From NCBI RefSeq assembly GCF_001885585.1, contig NZ_LSRP01000079.1:1-64000 (forward strand): a DNA stretch of 64,000 nucleotides. The letters are read 5' to 3'. Of this stretch, positions 1 through 8,958 are shown piece by piece (the stretch's first letter is position 1; each line of letters begins with the position of its first letter). The position numbers and the translations under genes were made by a program. Below the pieces are notes generated by a model. That model did no database searches. It was not told the DNA's origin and was given only the letters and a program-made list of their open reading frames with translations. The stretch comes from Pararhizobium antarcticum. GTDB taxonomy: Bacteria > Pseudomonadota > Alphaproteobacteria > Rhizobiales > Rhizobiaceae.

Positions 1-176
1 TCACAATACTGGCCGGGGATGCAAAAAAAACACTGTCGATTCAACGTTGGCAATCGTCTTCGGGTGGGGGCTTCAATCTCAGCGCTGACCTTGTCACCAA
101 GAACGGTATGACACGTCATTTTGCCCCCAAACACTATACGAGATGTGCGTGGGAGTAATTTTAGCTTGTTTTCGGG

Positions 177-197
177 AAAAATTAAGGCCTAAGCCTT
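177..197 (-). terminator. Terminator of tRNA-Thr
   Basis: On the minus strand, about 10 bases after the tRNA, a 5-bp stem (AAGGC/GCCTT, four-base loop) is followed by a run of five T. The stem is short, so this is a probable rather than certain intrinsic terminator. Confidence 0.5.
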
Positions 198-206
198 GGA
201 ATTTAA

Positions 207-282
<76 letters not shown>

Positions 283-294
283 AGCACGCGGAGG

Positions 295-323
295 GAGTTA
301 CCAGATTCTGTTGGCGTGTAAAG
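295..323 (-). promoter_or_regulatory. Candidate promoter of tRNA-Thr
   Basis: Reading the minus strand there is CTTTAC, 17 bases, then TAACTC, ending about 12 bases before the tRNA 5' end. The -35 and spacing fit the rhizobial consensus, but the -10 is weak. Confidence 0.4.
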
Positions 324-413
324 CAAAAATCCTCTGTCGCTGCATTTTTCCGATGACCGCCTGCCTTCCGCAAGCCTCTCTCCGGCGATCACAGGCCAGG
401 AAACGGCCTGAGC

Positions 414-1142
414 CTACATGCCCGGCTGGGCGATTTTTCGGGCCGGGACATGAACATGAGCATGGGCCATGCGCCGCTGCAGCCGGGGCGGGATGAAGAA
501 GGCGGCGGCGGCGAGCAGGGCCGAAAGGCTGCAGGTCATCCACAGGGATGCGGCGGCGAAATGGATCTCGAGCAAGGCGCCGCAAACGGCACCTATGGCC
601 ATGCCGAGCCAGGGCACGCTCTGGATCAGCCAGCCGGGATGGCGCTGGCCGACCAGCATGCGGCCAAGCCCACGTCCGAATCGCGACAGGCCACCGGTGA
701 CATAGGTGAGCCCGATCGGCAGACCCTCGATATGCTCGACCGCGGTGTTGATCACACCCATGGCAAGAATGATCAGATAGAACTGCACGATCGCATGGTC
801 CTGCGCTGTCAACAGCGCAGCGCCGGCGAGCAGCACGGTGACCGCCGTCAGGACCCGGAATGTTCGGCGCGTCGCGCCATGGGCGATGATGATGCCAAGG
901 GCATTGCCGGCCACGAAGACCGCAAGACCACCCAGAAGAAGCGCGGCGTGTCCCAGGTTGCCGCGTGCAAGGGCGACGGCGGCCTGCGTGGTGTTGCCGC
1001 TCATGAAGGAAACGAAACTGCCCAGATGCAGCAGACCCACCGCGTCTGTCATCCCCGCGAGAAAGGAGATGCCCGCCACCAGAATTGCGCCTATGGCCGT
1101 CCTGCGCCGCCTGACGATACCCCGCCGCCGTTCCCGTGTCAT
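414..1142 (-). CDS. YoaK-family (DUF1275) membrane protein
   Basis: This is a predicted inner-membrane protein of 242 residues in the YoaK/DUF1275 family, whose biochemical role is not established. The family signature is visible near the N terminus as GMTDAVGLLHLGSFVSFMSGN, followed by about six hydrophobic segments (residues about 15-45, 60-85, 90-110, 115-140, 170-190 and 200-220). The N terminus is strongly basic (RERRRG, RRRR). I chose the ATG at 1142 because the longer frame runs into the neighbouring LysR gene. It follows that gene in the same direction with a 65-base gap, so the two may be co-transcribed. Substrate is unknown. Confidence 0.85.
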   Translation of the reverse strand: MTRERRRGIVRRRRTAIGAILVAGISFLAGMTDAVGLLHLGSFVSFMSGNTTQAAVALARGNLGHAALLLGGLAVFVAGNALGIIIAHGATRRTFRVLTAVTVLLAGAALLTAQDHAIVQFYLIILAMGVINTAVEHIEGLPIGLTYVTGGLSRFGRGLGRMLVGQRHPGWLIQSVPWLGMAIGAVCGALLEIHFAAASLWMTCSLSALLAAAAFFIPPRLQRRMAHAHVHVPARKIAQPGM

Positions 1143-1207
1143 GCTGTCTGTCCCCGTTTGGCCGCTGCCTGTCCGCGGCGCGCTGGCTTTGGTCGTGTGA
1201 TTACAGC

Positions 1208-2155
1208 CTATTCGGCGGCGCGCAGCAATGTCGTCTGACGCGGCTCGACCTCCGTGCAGCGCGCCAAAGCATCGGGAAGCGCTTGCGCAAGATGGTCGAT
1301 GAGGGCGCGCACGGCCGGCAGGATGCCGTGACGGGAGGTGAAGACGAGGTGGACGATCACCTCCTTCGACATCCATTCGGGCAGCACAGGCACCAGCGCG
1401 CCGGTCCGGAATCCGCGCTGAACGATATGATGCGGCAGCATGGCAATGCCGATACCGTCGATCGCCGCCTGTTCGATGACGCCGAAATCGCTGCAGCCGA
1501 TCACAGGCATATGCACAATCTCGCGGCTGCTGCCGTCCTGGTGAAACAGCGACCATGTGTCGGTGGCATGCTGTTCGTTCATCGACAGGGTCGGCAGTCT
1601 GCCGAGGGTGTCGATGGTAACCGGCCCAAGGCGCGACAGGAGCTCTGGACTGGCCGCCAGGTGATTTCGCCCGGCACCGAGCTTGCGCACGATCATCTGG
1701 TTGTCGGTATCGAGTTCGTCGCGGGCGCGCAGGGCGATGTCGAATCGTTCCTCGACGAGATCAATCCGGCGATTCGTGGTCGTGATTAAAACGCGGATGC
1801 CGGGATAGGCGCGATGAAAGGCCGGCATGATATGGGCGATCATCGGCGAAAAGCCGTTCGGGCAGGCGAGCCGCACCAGGCCTGCCGGCTCGCTCTTGGC
1901 CGTCGCCACCACCGCTTCAGCGGCTTCCACGCCGGCGAGAATCACCTCGCAGCGCTCGTAGAAGGCCTGGCCGATATCGGTGACGCGCAGCTTCCGGGTC
2001 GAGCGTTCCAGAAGCCGGACGTCGAGCTGCTGCTCCAGCCGGGCGACATGTTTGCTGAGCTTGGATTTCGGGATGTTGAGCGCGCGCGCCGCGGCGGAAA
2101 AGCCCTTGTGCTTCACCACGGCGGCAAAGAGGGCGAGGTCGTTGAGGTCCTGCAC
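1208..2155 (-). CDS. LysR-family transcriptional regulator
   Basis: A DNA-binding regulator of 315 residues. The N-terminal winged helix-turn-helix is clear (residues about 1-60, LFAAVVKHKGFSAAARALN, then LSKHVARLEQQLDVRLLER), followed by the usual periplasmic-binding-protein-like effector domain to the C terminus. I prefer the GTG at 2155 because GGAG lies six bases before it. An in-frame ATG at 2167 has no ribosome binding site. It is divergent from the azoreductase gene across about 150 bases, the classic LysR arrangement, so it probably controls that gene and itself. The inducer cannot be inferred. Confidence 0.88.
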   Translation of the reverse strand: MQDLNDLALFAAVVKHKGFSAAARALNIPKSKLSKHVARLEQQLDVRLLERSTRKLRVTDIGQAFYERCEVILAGVEAAEAVVATAKSEPAGLVRLACPNGFSPMIAHIMPAFHRAYPGIRVLITTTNRRIDLVEERFDIALRARDELDTDNQMIVRKLGAGRNHLAASPELLSRLGPVTIDTLGRLPTLSMNEQHATDTWSLFHQDGSSREIVHMPVIGCSDFGVIEQAAIDGIGIAMLPHHIVQRGFRTGALVPVLPEWMSKEVIVHLVFTSRHGILPAVRALIDHLAQALPDALARCTEVEPRQTTLLRAAE

Positions 2156-2237
2156 GGCACACTCCATGATGGTCTGTTTTCGGGTTGATTGTTTCTAGCA
2201 GGAAACGCCCTGTCGAAAAACTGTTGTCTTATCGGTC

Positions 2238-2282
2238 GATTGTTTTGGAAACATATGGTGTGCACTGCAAACAAAGACAATC
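2238..2282. promoter_or_regulatory. Candidate operator between lysR and azoR
   Basis: The divergent intergenic region holds nested inverted repeats. GATTGT at 2238-2243 is repeated inverted as ACAATC at 2277-2282, and a perfect 5-bp dyad TGTTT/AAACA with a 3-base centre lies at 2241-2253. Such dyads are what a LysR protein would bind, but no binding data exist and the assignment is inference. Confidence 0.4.
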
Positions 2283-2302
2283 AATCACGAAGGTGCTCCC
2301 CA

Positions 2303-2929
2303 ATGAACATCCTGCACATCGACTCCGGCATTCTTGGCGATCACTCCGTCTCGCGCCGCCTGACGGCATCGATCGTCGCCCGGCTGACAGCCGATACCGC
2401 ATCCGCCACCGTGACGTATCGCGACCTCGTTGCCGCACCGCTCGCCCATCTGAGCGGCGCCCATCTGATGGCTGCCTCGGCCGGCCCGGAAGGCATCGAG
2501 GCTTCGCTGGCGTCGGAACTCAATGCCGGAAAGGCTGCCCTTGACGAGTTTCTCAAGGCCGACGTCGTCGTCATTGGCGCGCCCATGTATAATTTCGCCG
2601 TCCCGACGCAGCTGAAGACCTGGATCGATCGCGTCGTGGTGGCCGGAACGACGTTCCGCTACACCGAGACCGGTGTCGAGGGCCTTGCCAAGGGCAAGAA
2701 GGTCATCGTCGCATCGACCCGCGGCGGCCATTATTCCGGTGCCTCGCCAATGAGTGCCATGGATCATCAGGAAGCCTATCTCTCGACTGTCTTCGGCTTT
2801 ATCGGCATCAACGACATCGAATTCATCCGCGCCGAGGGGCTTGCCATGGGCGATGAGGCCAAGCAGTCGGCGATCGCCGGCGCCGAAAAGGCCATTGCTG
2901 ACCATGACGGGTTCGCCACGGCTGCCTGA
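2303..2929 (+). CDS. azoR: FMN-dependent NADH azoreductase
   Basis: A cytoplasmic flavoprotein of 208 residues with the flavodoxin-like fold. It reduces quinones and azo compounds with NAD(P)H, which is usually read as protection from electrophilic quinones. The family features are the N-terminal phosphate-binding segment (IDSGILGDHSVSRRL), the FMN-contacting PMYNFAVPTQLKTWIDR near residues 93-110, and a later VASTRGGHY. Length matches E. coli AzoR (about 200). The ATG at 2303 fits the family start, with AGGTG about eight bases upstream. The longer frame beginning at 2189 overlaps the promoter region. The divergent LysR gene is the likely regulator. Confidence 0.9.
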   Translation: MNILHIDSGILGDHSVSRRLTASIVARLTADTASATVTYRDLVAAPLAHLSGAHLMAASAGPEGIEASLASELNAGKAALDEFLKADVVVIGAPMYNFAVPTQLKTWIDRVVVAGTTFRYTETGVEGLAKGKKVIVASTRGGHYSGASPMSAMDHQEAYLSTVFGFIGINDIEFIRAEGLAMGDEAKQSAIAGAEKAIADHDGFATAA

Positions 2930-2948
2930 TATCTCGTTCTACCCTCCC

Positions 2949-3029
2949 AAAAGCCGGGCATTCTCTGTGAACCGCCCCAGAAGGTTGATCTCCAGCTTTC
3001 GGGGTCGGTTTACGTGATGCCCGGCTTTT
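2949..3029. repeat. 81-bp nested palindrome
   Basis: Perfect 13-bp arms (AAAAGCCGGGCAT at 2949-2961 and its inverse at 3017-3029) enclose a second pair of mostly complementary arms (about 2970-2982 and 2998-3010). As RNA it would form one long hairpin. It sits 20 bases after azoR and ends in CTTTT on either strand, so it may act as its terminator or be a dispersed palindromic element. Confidence 0.7.
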
Positions 3030-3135
3030 GCCGTTTCGGTGACGCTAGACGAAGTCTGTGCGAGCGGCTAAAGCCTGCGGCTATAAAACAGGCGTCCACG
3101 TCAAGCGATGTGCCCGGCCGCAAGGGAGATTGAAA

Positions 3136-3348
3136 ATGGACGTCAAGGACAGCAACGGCACGATCCTGAAGGAAGGCGACAACGTCACGCTGATCAAGGA
3201 CCTCAAGGTCAAGGGCACGTCCGAGACCCTGAAGCGGGGAACCGTGATCAAGGGCATTCACCTGACGGACGAACCGGACGAAGTCGAATGCCGCCACGCC
3301 AAGATCAAGGGCCTGGTGCTGCGCACAGAATTCCTCAAGAAGGCCTGA
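3136..3348 (+). CDS. PhnA-like (YjdM C-terminal domain) protein
   Basis: A small 70-residue protein matching the C-terminal domain of the PhnA/YjdM family (VKDSNGTILKEGDNVTLIKDLKVKG, then VIKGIHLTDEPDEVECR). Full-length PhnA has an N-terminal zinc ribbon that is absent here, so this is the single-domain form. The family is often labelled alkylphosphonate utilisation, but YjdM is not part of the core phosphonate pathway and the real function is uncertain. The ATG at 3136 has GGGAGA upstream. No phosphonate genes are nearby, and it appears to be a single-gene unit. Confidence 0.8.
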   Translation: MDVKDSNGTILKEGDNVTLIKDLKVKGTSETLKRGTVIKGIHLTDEPDEVECRHAKIKGLVLRTEFLKKA

Positions 3349-3696
3349 TGGAATAAAGCGTCGGACCGGAGATGCGGGCTTCGTCAAAGTCCGCGTTGGC
3401 ACCATACGTCCGCTCTGCAGACGGGGCCGCCATCCTCTTTCCGGCGCCTGTCCCGCCTGGCGACCATCGCGCCGACAAACAGTCACGCGTCGCCGCTAGA
3501 GGCGCGTTGCACCCGCAACATGCGTGACGGATCGGATCATGAATTCGGGGAAACAGTCGGCATGCGTGCCGGCGATATGTCCTCTCTCGCCCGGTGCGAG
3601 ATGGCGCTGAACGTCACGACCCTGCTGCGTCTGGAGGATGGCTGCCCGACGGCGGCATTGAGCCGGAGCCGGACAGCCGTCCCGAACGGATCGATC
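3349..3696. other. Intergenic region without a recognised gene
   Basis: This 348-base stretch separates the PhnA-like gene from the 3' end of rlmB. Open frames here have no start with a ribosome binding site, their composition is arginine-rich, and I recognise no family. I see no tRNA, strong terminator or clear promoter. Confidence 0.5.
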
Positions 3697-4578
3697 TCAG
3701 CCCTTGGCCAGATGCGCACGCGCTGCATACATGGCGATCGCTGCGGCGTTCGAAACATTCAGCGACTTGATGGCGCCCGGCATGTCGAGGCGCGCCAGCG
3801 CCATCACCGTCGACCGGGTTTTCTGGCGAAGGCCCTTGCCCTCGGCGCCGAGGACGAGCGCGATCTTCTGGCCGGACAGTGTCGTTTCCAGCGGTGCGGG
3901 GCCTTCCGAATCAAGGCCGATCGAGGTGAAGCCGAGCTTGTGCAGTTCCTCGAGGGCATCGGCGAGATTGGTGATCTGGATATAGGGGATCATTTCCAGC
4001 GCGCCGGAGGCGGACTTCGCCAAAACGCCGGATTCCGTCGGGCTGTGGCGCATGGTGGTGATCAGGGCGCCGGCATTGAAGGCGACCGCCGAGCGCATGA
4101 TCGCGCCGACATTGTGTGGATCGGTAATCTGGTCGAGCACCAGGATCAGCGGGCTGTCCGTCAGCGCCGAAAGCCGGCGGACGGGCAGGGGCCGGGTTTC
4201 CAGCATGACGCCCTGGTGGATGGCATCCGGGCCAAGAATCTTGTCGAGATCCTGCGGGGAAACGATCTCAACCGGAAATTCCAGTGCCTCGACGGGACCG
4301 ATCTCCAGGCGCACCAGTGCATTCTGGGTCAGCGACAGTTTGATGATCTGCCGCTCCTTGTTGTCGAGCGCCGCACGCACCGTGTGCACGCCGTACAGCA
4401 GCACCTGGTCTGGCGCCAGTTGCGGCGCCGTCCAGTCGCCGGCTGCAGTCTTCTTGCGCCGCTCCTGCACGGGCGTCGGGATTTCGCCGCGCTCGCGCTT
4501 TGCATCGCGATGGGCGCGGCGCAGCGTGGCGTAATGGGTGTCTCTGGGGCTCTTGTCGCCGGGATTATCTTTGCTCAT
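3697..4578 (-). CDS. rlmB: 23S rRNA (guanosine-2'-O-)-methyltransferase RlmB
   Basis: A SpoU-class SAM-dependent enzyme that 2'-O-methylates a guanosine in the peptidyl-transferase region of 23S rRNA. All three SPOUT motifs are visible: LDQITDPHNVGAIMRSA (residues about 149-164), LVLGAEGKGLR (241-251) and IKSLNVSNAAAIA (270-282). An N-terminal substrate-binding domain (LLYGVHTVRAAL) lies near residues 60-71, preceded by a basic tail of about 50 residues. The protein has 293 residues, somewhat longer than E. coli RlmB because of this tail. It is transcribed away from the tRNA-Tyr promoter, with 104 bases between its start and the -35. Confidence 0.93.
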   Translation of the reverse strand: MSKDNPGDKSPRDTHYATLRRAHRDAKRERGEIPTPVQERRKKTAAGDWTAPQLAPDQVLLYGVHTVRAALDNKERQIIKLSLTQNALVRLEIGPVEALEFPVEIVSPQDLDKILGPDAIHQGVMLETRPLPVRRLSALTDSPLILVLDQITDPHNVGAIMRSAVAFNAGALITTMRHSPTESGVLAKSASGALEMIPYIQITNLADALEELHKLGFTSIGLDSEGPAPLETTLSGQKIALVLGAEGKGLRQKTRSTVMALARLDMPGAIKSLNVSNAAAIAMYAARAHLAKG

Positions 4579-4681
4579 AGCTGCCTTATACTGAGGAAGG
4601 TGTCGCCTTGGAACCGTTTTTCGCGAAATCCGCGGCGTCTGTTGTTTGTGGCGGATTTATCAATTTTTTCTGACCCATCGT

Positions 4682-4711
4682 GTTGACAGGATGAAACGGG
4701 CCGGTCATATA
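4682..4711 (+). promoter_or_regulatory. Promoter of tRNA-Tyr, tRNA-Gly and tuf1
   Basis: TTGACA at 4683-4688 is followed by 17 bases and CATATA at 4706-4711. In the rhizobial frame this reads GTTGAC, 17 bases, TCATAT. It is the best promoter in the area, and initiation would fall near 4718, about 80 bases before the first tRNA. Confidence 0.75.
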
Positions 4712-4796
4712 CCCGGCGCAGATTGAAGGGGCGACTTGCTCCGGCCGGAACCGCTTTGATCTGACAAGCTTGGTCGCTTGATCCCGACGGAATAAT

Positions 4797-4881
4797 GGAG
4801 GGATGCCCGAGTGGTTAAAGGGGACGGACTGTAAATCCGTTGGCTCAGCCTACGTTGGTTCAAATCCAACTCCCTCCACCA
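4797..4881 (+). tRNA. tRNA-Tyr (anticodon GTA)
   Basis: A class II tRNA of 85 bases including the encoded CCA. GGAGGGA pairs with TCCCTCC, the anticodon loop is CTGTAAA with GTA, a long variable arm follows, and the T arm has GGTTCAAATCC. It lies 27 bases before tRNA-Gly, as in the E. coli tRNA-tufB operon. Confidence 0.97.
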
Positions 4882-4908
4882 TTCTGTCACAGGATCGATG
4901 ACCGTACC

Positions 4909-4982
4909 GCGGGTATAGCTCAATGGTAGAGCAGCAGCCTTCCAAGCTGAATACGCGGGTTCGATTCCCGCTACCCGCTCCA
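4909..4982 (+). tRNA. tRNA-Gly (anticodon TCC)
   Basis: A 74-base tRNA with encoded CCA. GCGGGTA pairs with TACCCGC, the anticodon loop is CTTCCAA with TCC, and the T arm has GGTTCGATTCC. It reads GGA and GGG codons and is followed by tuf1. Confidence 0.97.
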
Positions 4983-5021
4983 GCACATCACTTTTAAATT
5001 TTCGAATCATCGTTGAAGAAA

Positions 5022-5052
5022 CCGCTTCAAGCTTTTGAATTGCGGGGCTTTT
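5022..5052 (+). terminator. Possible attenuator between tRNA-Gly and tuf1
   Basis: CCGC plus TTCAA pair with TTGAA plus GCGG, with a two-base bulge, followed by GGC and five T. It could limit read-through from the tRNA promoter into tuf1. The stem is imperfect. Confidence 0.35.
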
Positions 5053-5237
5053 TCGATTCGCGGATTTCGGGGGTGGATTTGCATTTTACAGACCCCATAT
5101 AGCGGACATGAAAAGGCCGGTCGTCGCGCGCGGGACAGGATATTTATGTCTTGCGCAATTCCTCCGAAACCCTTAAACGCCTCCCCAAACCGGCGACGCC
5201 GGATGATCCCATCTATTGATCACAGGATACGCACCCC

Positions 5238-6413
<1,176 letters not shown>

Positions 6414-6453
6414 TCGACGGGCGACGGTGGTCGTCGGAAACGATTGAATGTTC

Positions 6454-6484
6454 AAGGCCTCGCTGGTAACGGCGGGGCTTTTTT
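6454..6484 (+). terminator. Terminator of tuf1
   Basis: A GC-rich stem (AAGGCCTCGC with GCGGGGCTT, one bulged base and one G-U pair) around a short loop, followed by a run of T. This would end the tRNA-tuf transcript before the SDR gene. Confidence 0.75.
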
Positions 6485-6641
6485 ATGCGTGCTCGGATCT
6501 CGACACGGGACGGGCGCGGACGCAAACGACATTGCTGTGTGAAAAGATCGCTTTACAGGCGAAACCGCCCTTGCCGTGGTCTCCGGCGGACCCATATCGT
6601 CGCAGACACCGACAAGGGAATGACAAGTGGGAGAGAACGGC

Positions 6642-7535
6642 ATGAAGAAGCGGATATTGTTCACCGGCGGGTCTGGCAAAGCCGGGCGCCACGCTGTGCC
6701 CTATCTCGTCGAGGCTGGTTACGAGGTGCACAACATCGATCTGGTGCCGCTCGAGAGCCCTGGTGTCACCAATCTGATCGCGGATATCACCGATAGTGGT
6801 CAGGTGTTCAACGCCCTGTCGATGCACCGCGATTTTCCGGATCTCGAAGACGGGCAGGGGCCGAAGGTTTTTGACGCGGTCGTGCATTTTGCCGCCGTTC
6901 CGCGCATCCTGATCAAGCCGGACAACGAGACCTTCCGCATCAACACGATGGGTACTTACAATGTCATCGAGGCGGCGGTGAAGCTCGGCATCCGCAAGAT
7001 CGTCGTCGCCTCCAGCGAGACGACCTATGGCGTCTGCTTCGCCGAAGGGCACAGGGATTTTCACCAGTTCCCGCTCGACGAGGATTATGACGTCCATCCT
7101 ATGGACAGCTACGGCCTGTCAAAGGTCGTGAACGAGAAGACGGCGCGCGCCTTTGCGGAGCGCAGCGGTTTCGACATTTATGCGCTGCGAATCGGCAACG
7201 TCATCGAGCCGCATGAATATGAGCGTTTCCCGCATTATTTTGCCAATCCAGAGATCCGCAAGCGCATTGCCTGGAGCTATATTGATGCGCGCGATCTCGG
7301 CCAGATCGTCGGGCTCTGCATCGAGAAGGATGGTCTCGGCTATCAGGTCTTCAATGCGACGAATGATACCGTCTCCGCCGATACGCCCACCCGTGCCCTG
7401 GCAGCCCGCTATTTCCCCAATGTGCCGTTCACGCGCGAGATCGGTGAATTCGAGGGGCTGCTGTCGAACCGCAAGATCCGGGAGGTTCTCGGTTTCCGCG
7501 AGCAGCATGACTGGCGCAAATACGTGCCACGCTGA
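6642..7535 (+). CDS. NAD(P)-dependent epimerase/dehydratase-like SDR
   Basis: An extended short-chain dehydrogenase/reductase of 297 residues, probably cytosolic and NAD-dependent. The Rossmann motif is GGSGKAGRH (residues about 8-16), the active-site pair is YGLSK (Tyr and Lys of YxxxK), and VVASSETTYG supplies the upstream serine/threonine. It resembles sugar epimerases and uronate dehydrogenases, but the substrate cannot be read. The ATG at 6642 follows GGGAGAGAA. The in-frame GTG at 6627 would lie within this ribosome binding site. It is an intruder between tuf1 and tRNA-Trp, bounded by terminator hairpins on both sides, so it is probably an independent unit. Confidence 0.82.
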   Translation: MKKRILFTGGSGKAGRHAVPYLVEAGYEVHNIDLVPLESPGVTNLIADITDSGQVFNALSMHRDFPDLEDGQGPKVFDAVVHFAAVPRILIKPDNETFRINTMGTYNVIEAAVKLGIRKIVVASSETTYGVCFAEGHRDFHQFPLDEDYDVHPMDSYGLSKVVNEKTARAFAERSGFDIYALRIGNVIEPHEYERFPHYFANPEIRKRIAWSYIDARDLGQIVGLCIEKDGLGYQVFNATNDTVSADTPTRALAARYFPNVPFTREIGEFEGLLSNRKIREVLGFREQHDWRKYVPR

Positions 7536-7559
7536 GCGGCGAGCGGAGGGGCAAGAAAA

Positions 7560-7584
7560 AAGAGCGCAGGAAAGTGCGCTTTTC
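7560..7584 (+). terminator. Terminator of the SDR gene
   Basis: GCGCA at 7564-7568 pairs with TGCGC at 7575-7579, extended by A-T and G-U pairs to about nine, with a GGAAAG loop and a T-run. Confidence 0.65.
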
Positions 7585-7595
7585 CACCGAAGACG

Positions 7596-7624
7596 CTTGT
7601 CAGCGCGCCGCAAACTGCCTATTA
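7596..7624 (+). promoter_or_regulatory. Promoter of tRNA-Trp
   Basis: CTTGTC, 17 bases, CTATTA: a near match to the rhizobial consensus. The -10 ends 52 bases before the tRNA. Confidence 0.65.
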
Positions 7625-7676
7625 AGCCGCTGACTTGAAACGCGGCGGCTTGAAAGAGGCGCCGGTGTTTCGGTAA

Positions 7677-7752
<76 letters not shown>

Positions 7753-7848
7753 TTTTCTCGAAGTGCATGGTGATCATGTCTTGTGGAAATGAAGGACGGA
7801 AATGCATCTGATCGTTTCCGTGTAATTTTGCAAAAGCATCGATGACCT

Positions 7849-7877
7849 CTTGTGGTTTTGAGAATCGGTGGTTATGT
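7849..7877 (+). promoter_or_regulatory. Candidate promoter of secE-nusG
   Basis: CTTGTG, 17 bases, TTATGT, ending about 74 bases before the secE start. Spacing and the -35 agree with the other promoters in this window. Confidence 0.5.
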
Positions 7878-7950
7878 AAGGGTTCAAACAGACACGCGGC
7901 GCGTGGGGCTGAAACGTCAGCTTTACGGGCCGTAATGGCGTGGGCATTCA

Positions 7951-8151
7951 ATGGCATCCAAGACAAATCCATTTACGTTTCTGCAGCAGGTACGGGCTGA
8001 AACGGCGAAAGTGACCTGGCCGTCGCGGCGCGAGACGATGATCTCGACCCTGATGGTTTTCGTCATGGTCTTTTTCGCGGCCGTTTTCTTTTTTGCTGCG
8101 GACCAACTTCTGGGCTGGCTGATTGGCCTCGTCCTGAATGTTGGCATTTGA
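7951..8151 (+). CDS. secE: Preprotein translocase subunit SecE
   Basis: A single-span subunit of the SecYEG channel that clamps SecY. The 66-residue protein is the short alphaproteobacterial form. It has the amphipathic segment FLQQVRAETAKVTWPSRRE (residues about 8-26), with the conserved KVTWPSR, and one transmembrane helix (about 32-60). It is followed by nusG after 16 bases, the same order as in E. coli. Confidence 0.95.
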   Translation: MASKTNPFTFLQQVRAETAKVTWPSRRETMISTLMVFVMVFFAAVFFFAADQLLGWLIGLVLNVGI

Positions 8152-8167
8152 ACGGTTGGGGATGAAT

Positions 8168-8698
8168 ATGGCAGCGCGTTGGTACATCGTTCACGCCTAC
8201 TCGAATTTCGAGAAGAAGGTCGCTGAATCGATCGAGGAAAAGGCACGGCAGAAGGGTTTGAGCCACCTTTTTGAACAGATCCTGGTTCCGACCGAGAAGG
8301 TTGTCGAAGTTCGCCGCGGCCGCAAGGTCGATGCGGAGCGCAAGTTTTTCCCCGGCTATGTCATGGTTCGGGCCAACTTGACGGACGAAGCCTACCACCT
8401 GATCAAGAACACACCGAAGGTGACCGGCTTCCTCGGTTCCGACAACAGGCCTGTTCCGATTCCCGATTCCGAGGCTGATCGTATTCTCGGCCAGGTTCAG
8501 GATGGCGTGGATCGCCCGAAGCCCTCGATTTCCTTCGAGGTTGGCGAGCAGGTTCGTGTTTCCGATGGCCCGTTTGCCTCGTTCAACGGGATCGTCCAGG
8601 ATGTCGACGAAGAGCGTTCGCGCCTCAAGGTCGAAGTTTCGATCTTTGGTCGCGCTACGCCGGTCGAGCTCGAATACGCACAGGTCGAGAAGGTCTGA
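8168..8698 (+). CDS. nusG: Transcription termination/antitermination factor NusG
   Basis: A 176-residue RNA polymerase elongation factor. The NGN domain begins AARWYIVHAYSNFEKKVAESI, and the KOW motif is near the C terminus (VGEQVRVSDGPFASFNGIVQDVD). I chose the ATG at 8168, giving the usual N terminus MAARWYI. An ATG two codons earlier (8162) is possible, and the frame extended to 8138 would overlap secE. It couples RNA polymerase to Rho and to the leading ribosome. A hairpin with a T-run follows. Confidence 0.96.
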   Translation: MAARWYIVHAYSNFEKKVAESIEEKARQKGLSHLFEQILVPTEKVVEVRRGRKVDAERKFFPGYVMVRANLTDEAYHLIKNTPKVTGFLGSDNRPVPIPDSEADRILGQVQDGVDRPKPSISFEVGEQVRVSDGPFASFNGIVQDVDEERSRLKVEVSIFGRATPVELEYAQVEKV

Positions 8699-8706
8699 CA
8701 AGATTT

Positions 8707-8743
8707 GCGTGCGGGCCGGGGTTTTCTCCGGTCGTGCGCTTTT
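8707..8743 (+). terminator. Attenuator-like hairpin between nusG and rplK
   Basis: A stem of about 12 pairs with several G-U pairs (GCGTGCGGG.CCGG with CCGGTCGTGCGC) is followed by four T. A second 7-bp hairpin (TTGCCGG/CCGGCAA, 8751-8774) and a third (GACCGG/CCGGTC near 8889-8904) follow in the 260-base gap, which is probably the rplK leader. Confidence 0.5.
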
Positions 8744-8958
8744 GAAGAATTTGCCGGTTTTTATAAGCCGGCAAGCGGCGGAGTGATCCGCCATTCGCGT
8801 GGGAGGTTGGCGATCTTAGCCGGAACGCCGGGCCGCACCACGCAACCGCAGCCGCCATTTCCGGAGAGGTAATGGCATGAACGACCGGGCAACCGGTCAT
8901 GATGTCGAGAACAGGTCGCTTAGGCGATGGTTCGCGATAAAGACAAAGGCAGAGAGAA

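Noticed and set aside
450-1238. A 262-residue + strand frame
   Set aside because: It lies opposite the DUF1275 and LysR genes, has a low-hydrophobicity scrambled composition and no ribosome binding site.
3520-4686. A 388-residue + strand frame
   Set aside because: It is the antisense of rlmB, which has all SPOUT motifs on the minus strand.
4705-5010. Antisense open frame over tRNA-Tyr and tRNA-Gly, with segments such as LDLNQRRLSQ and GIEPAYSAWK
   Set aside because: These peptides are well-known translations of the reverse complement of tRNA genes, not proteins. The same applies to frames over tRNA-Trp (7688-7972) and tRNA-Leu (56031-56489).
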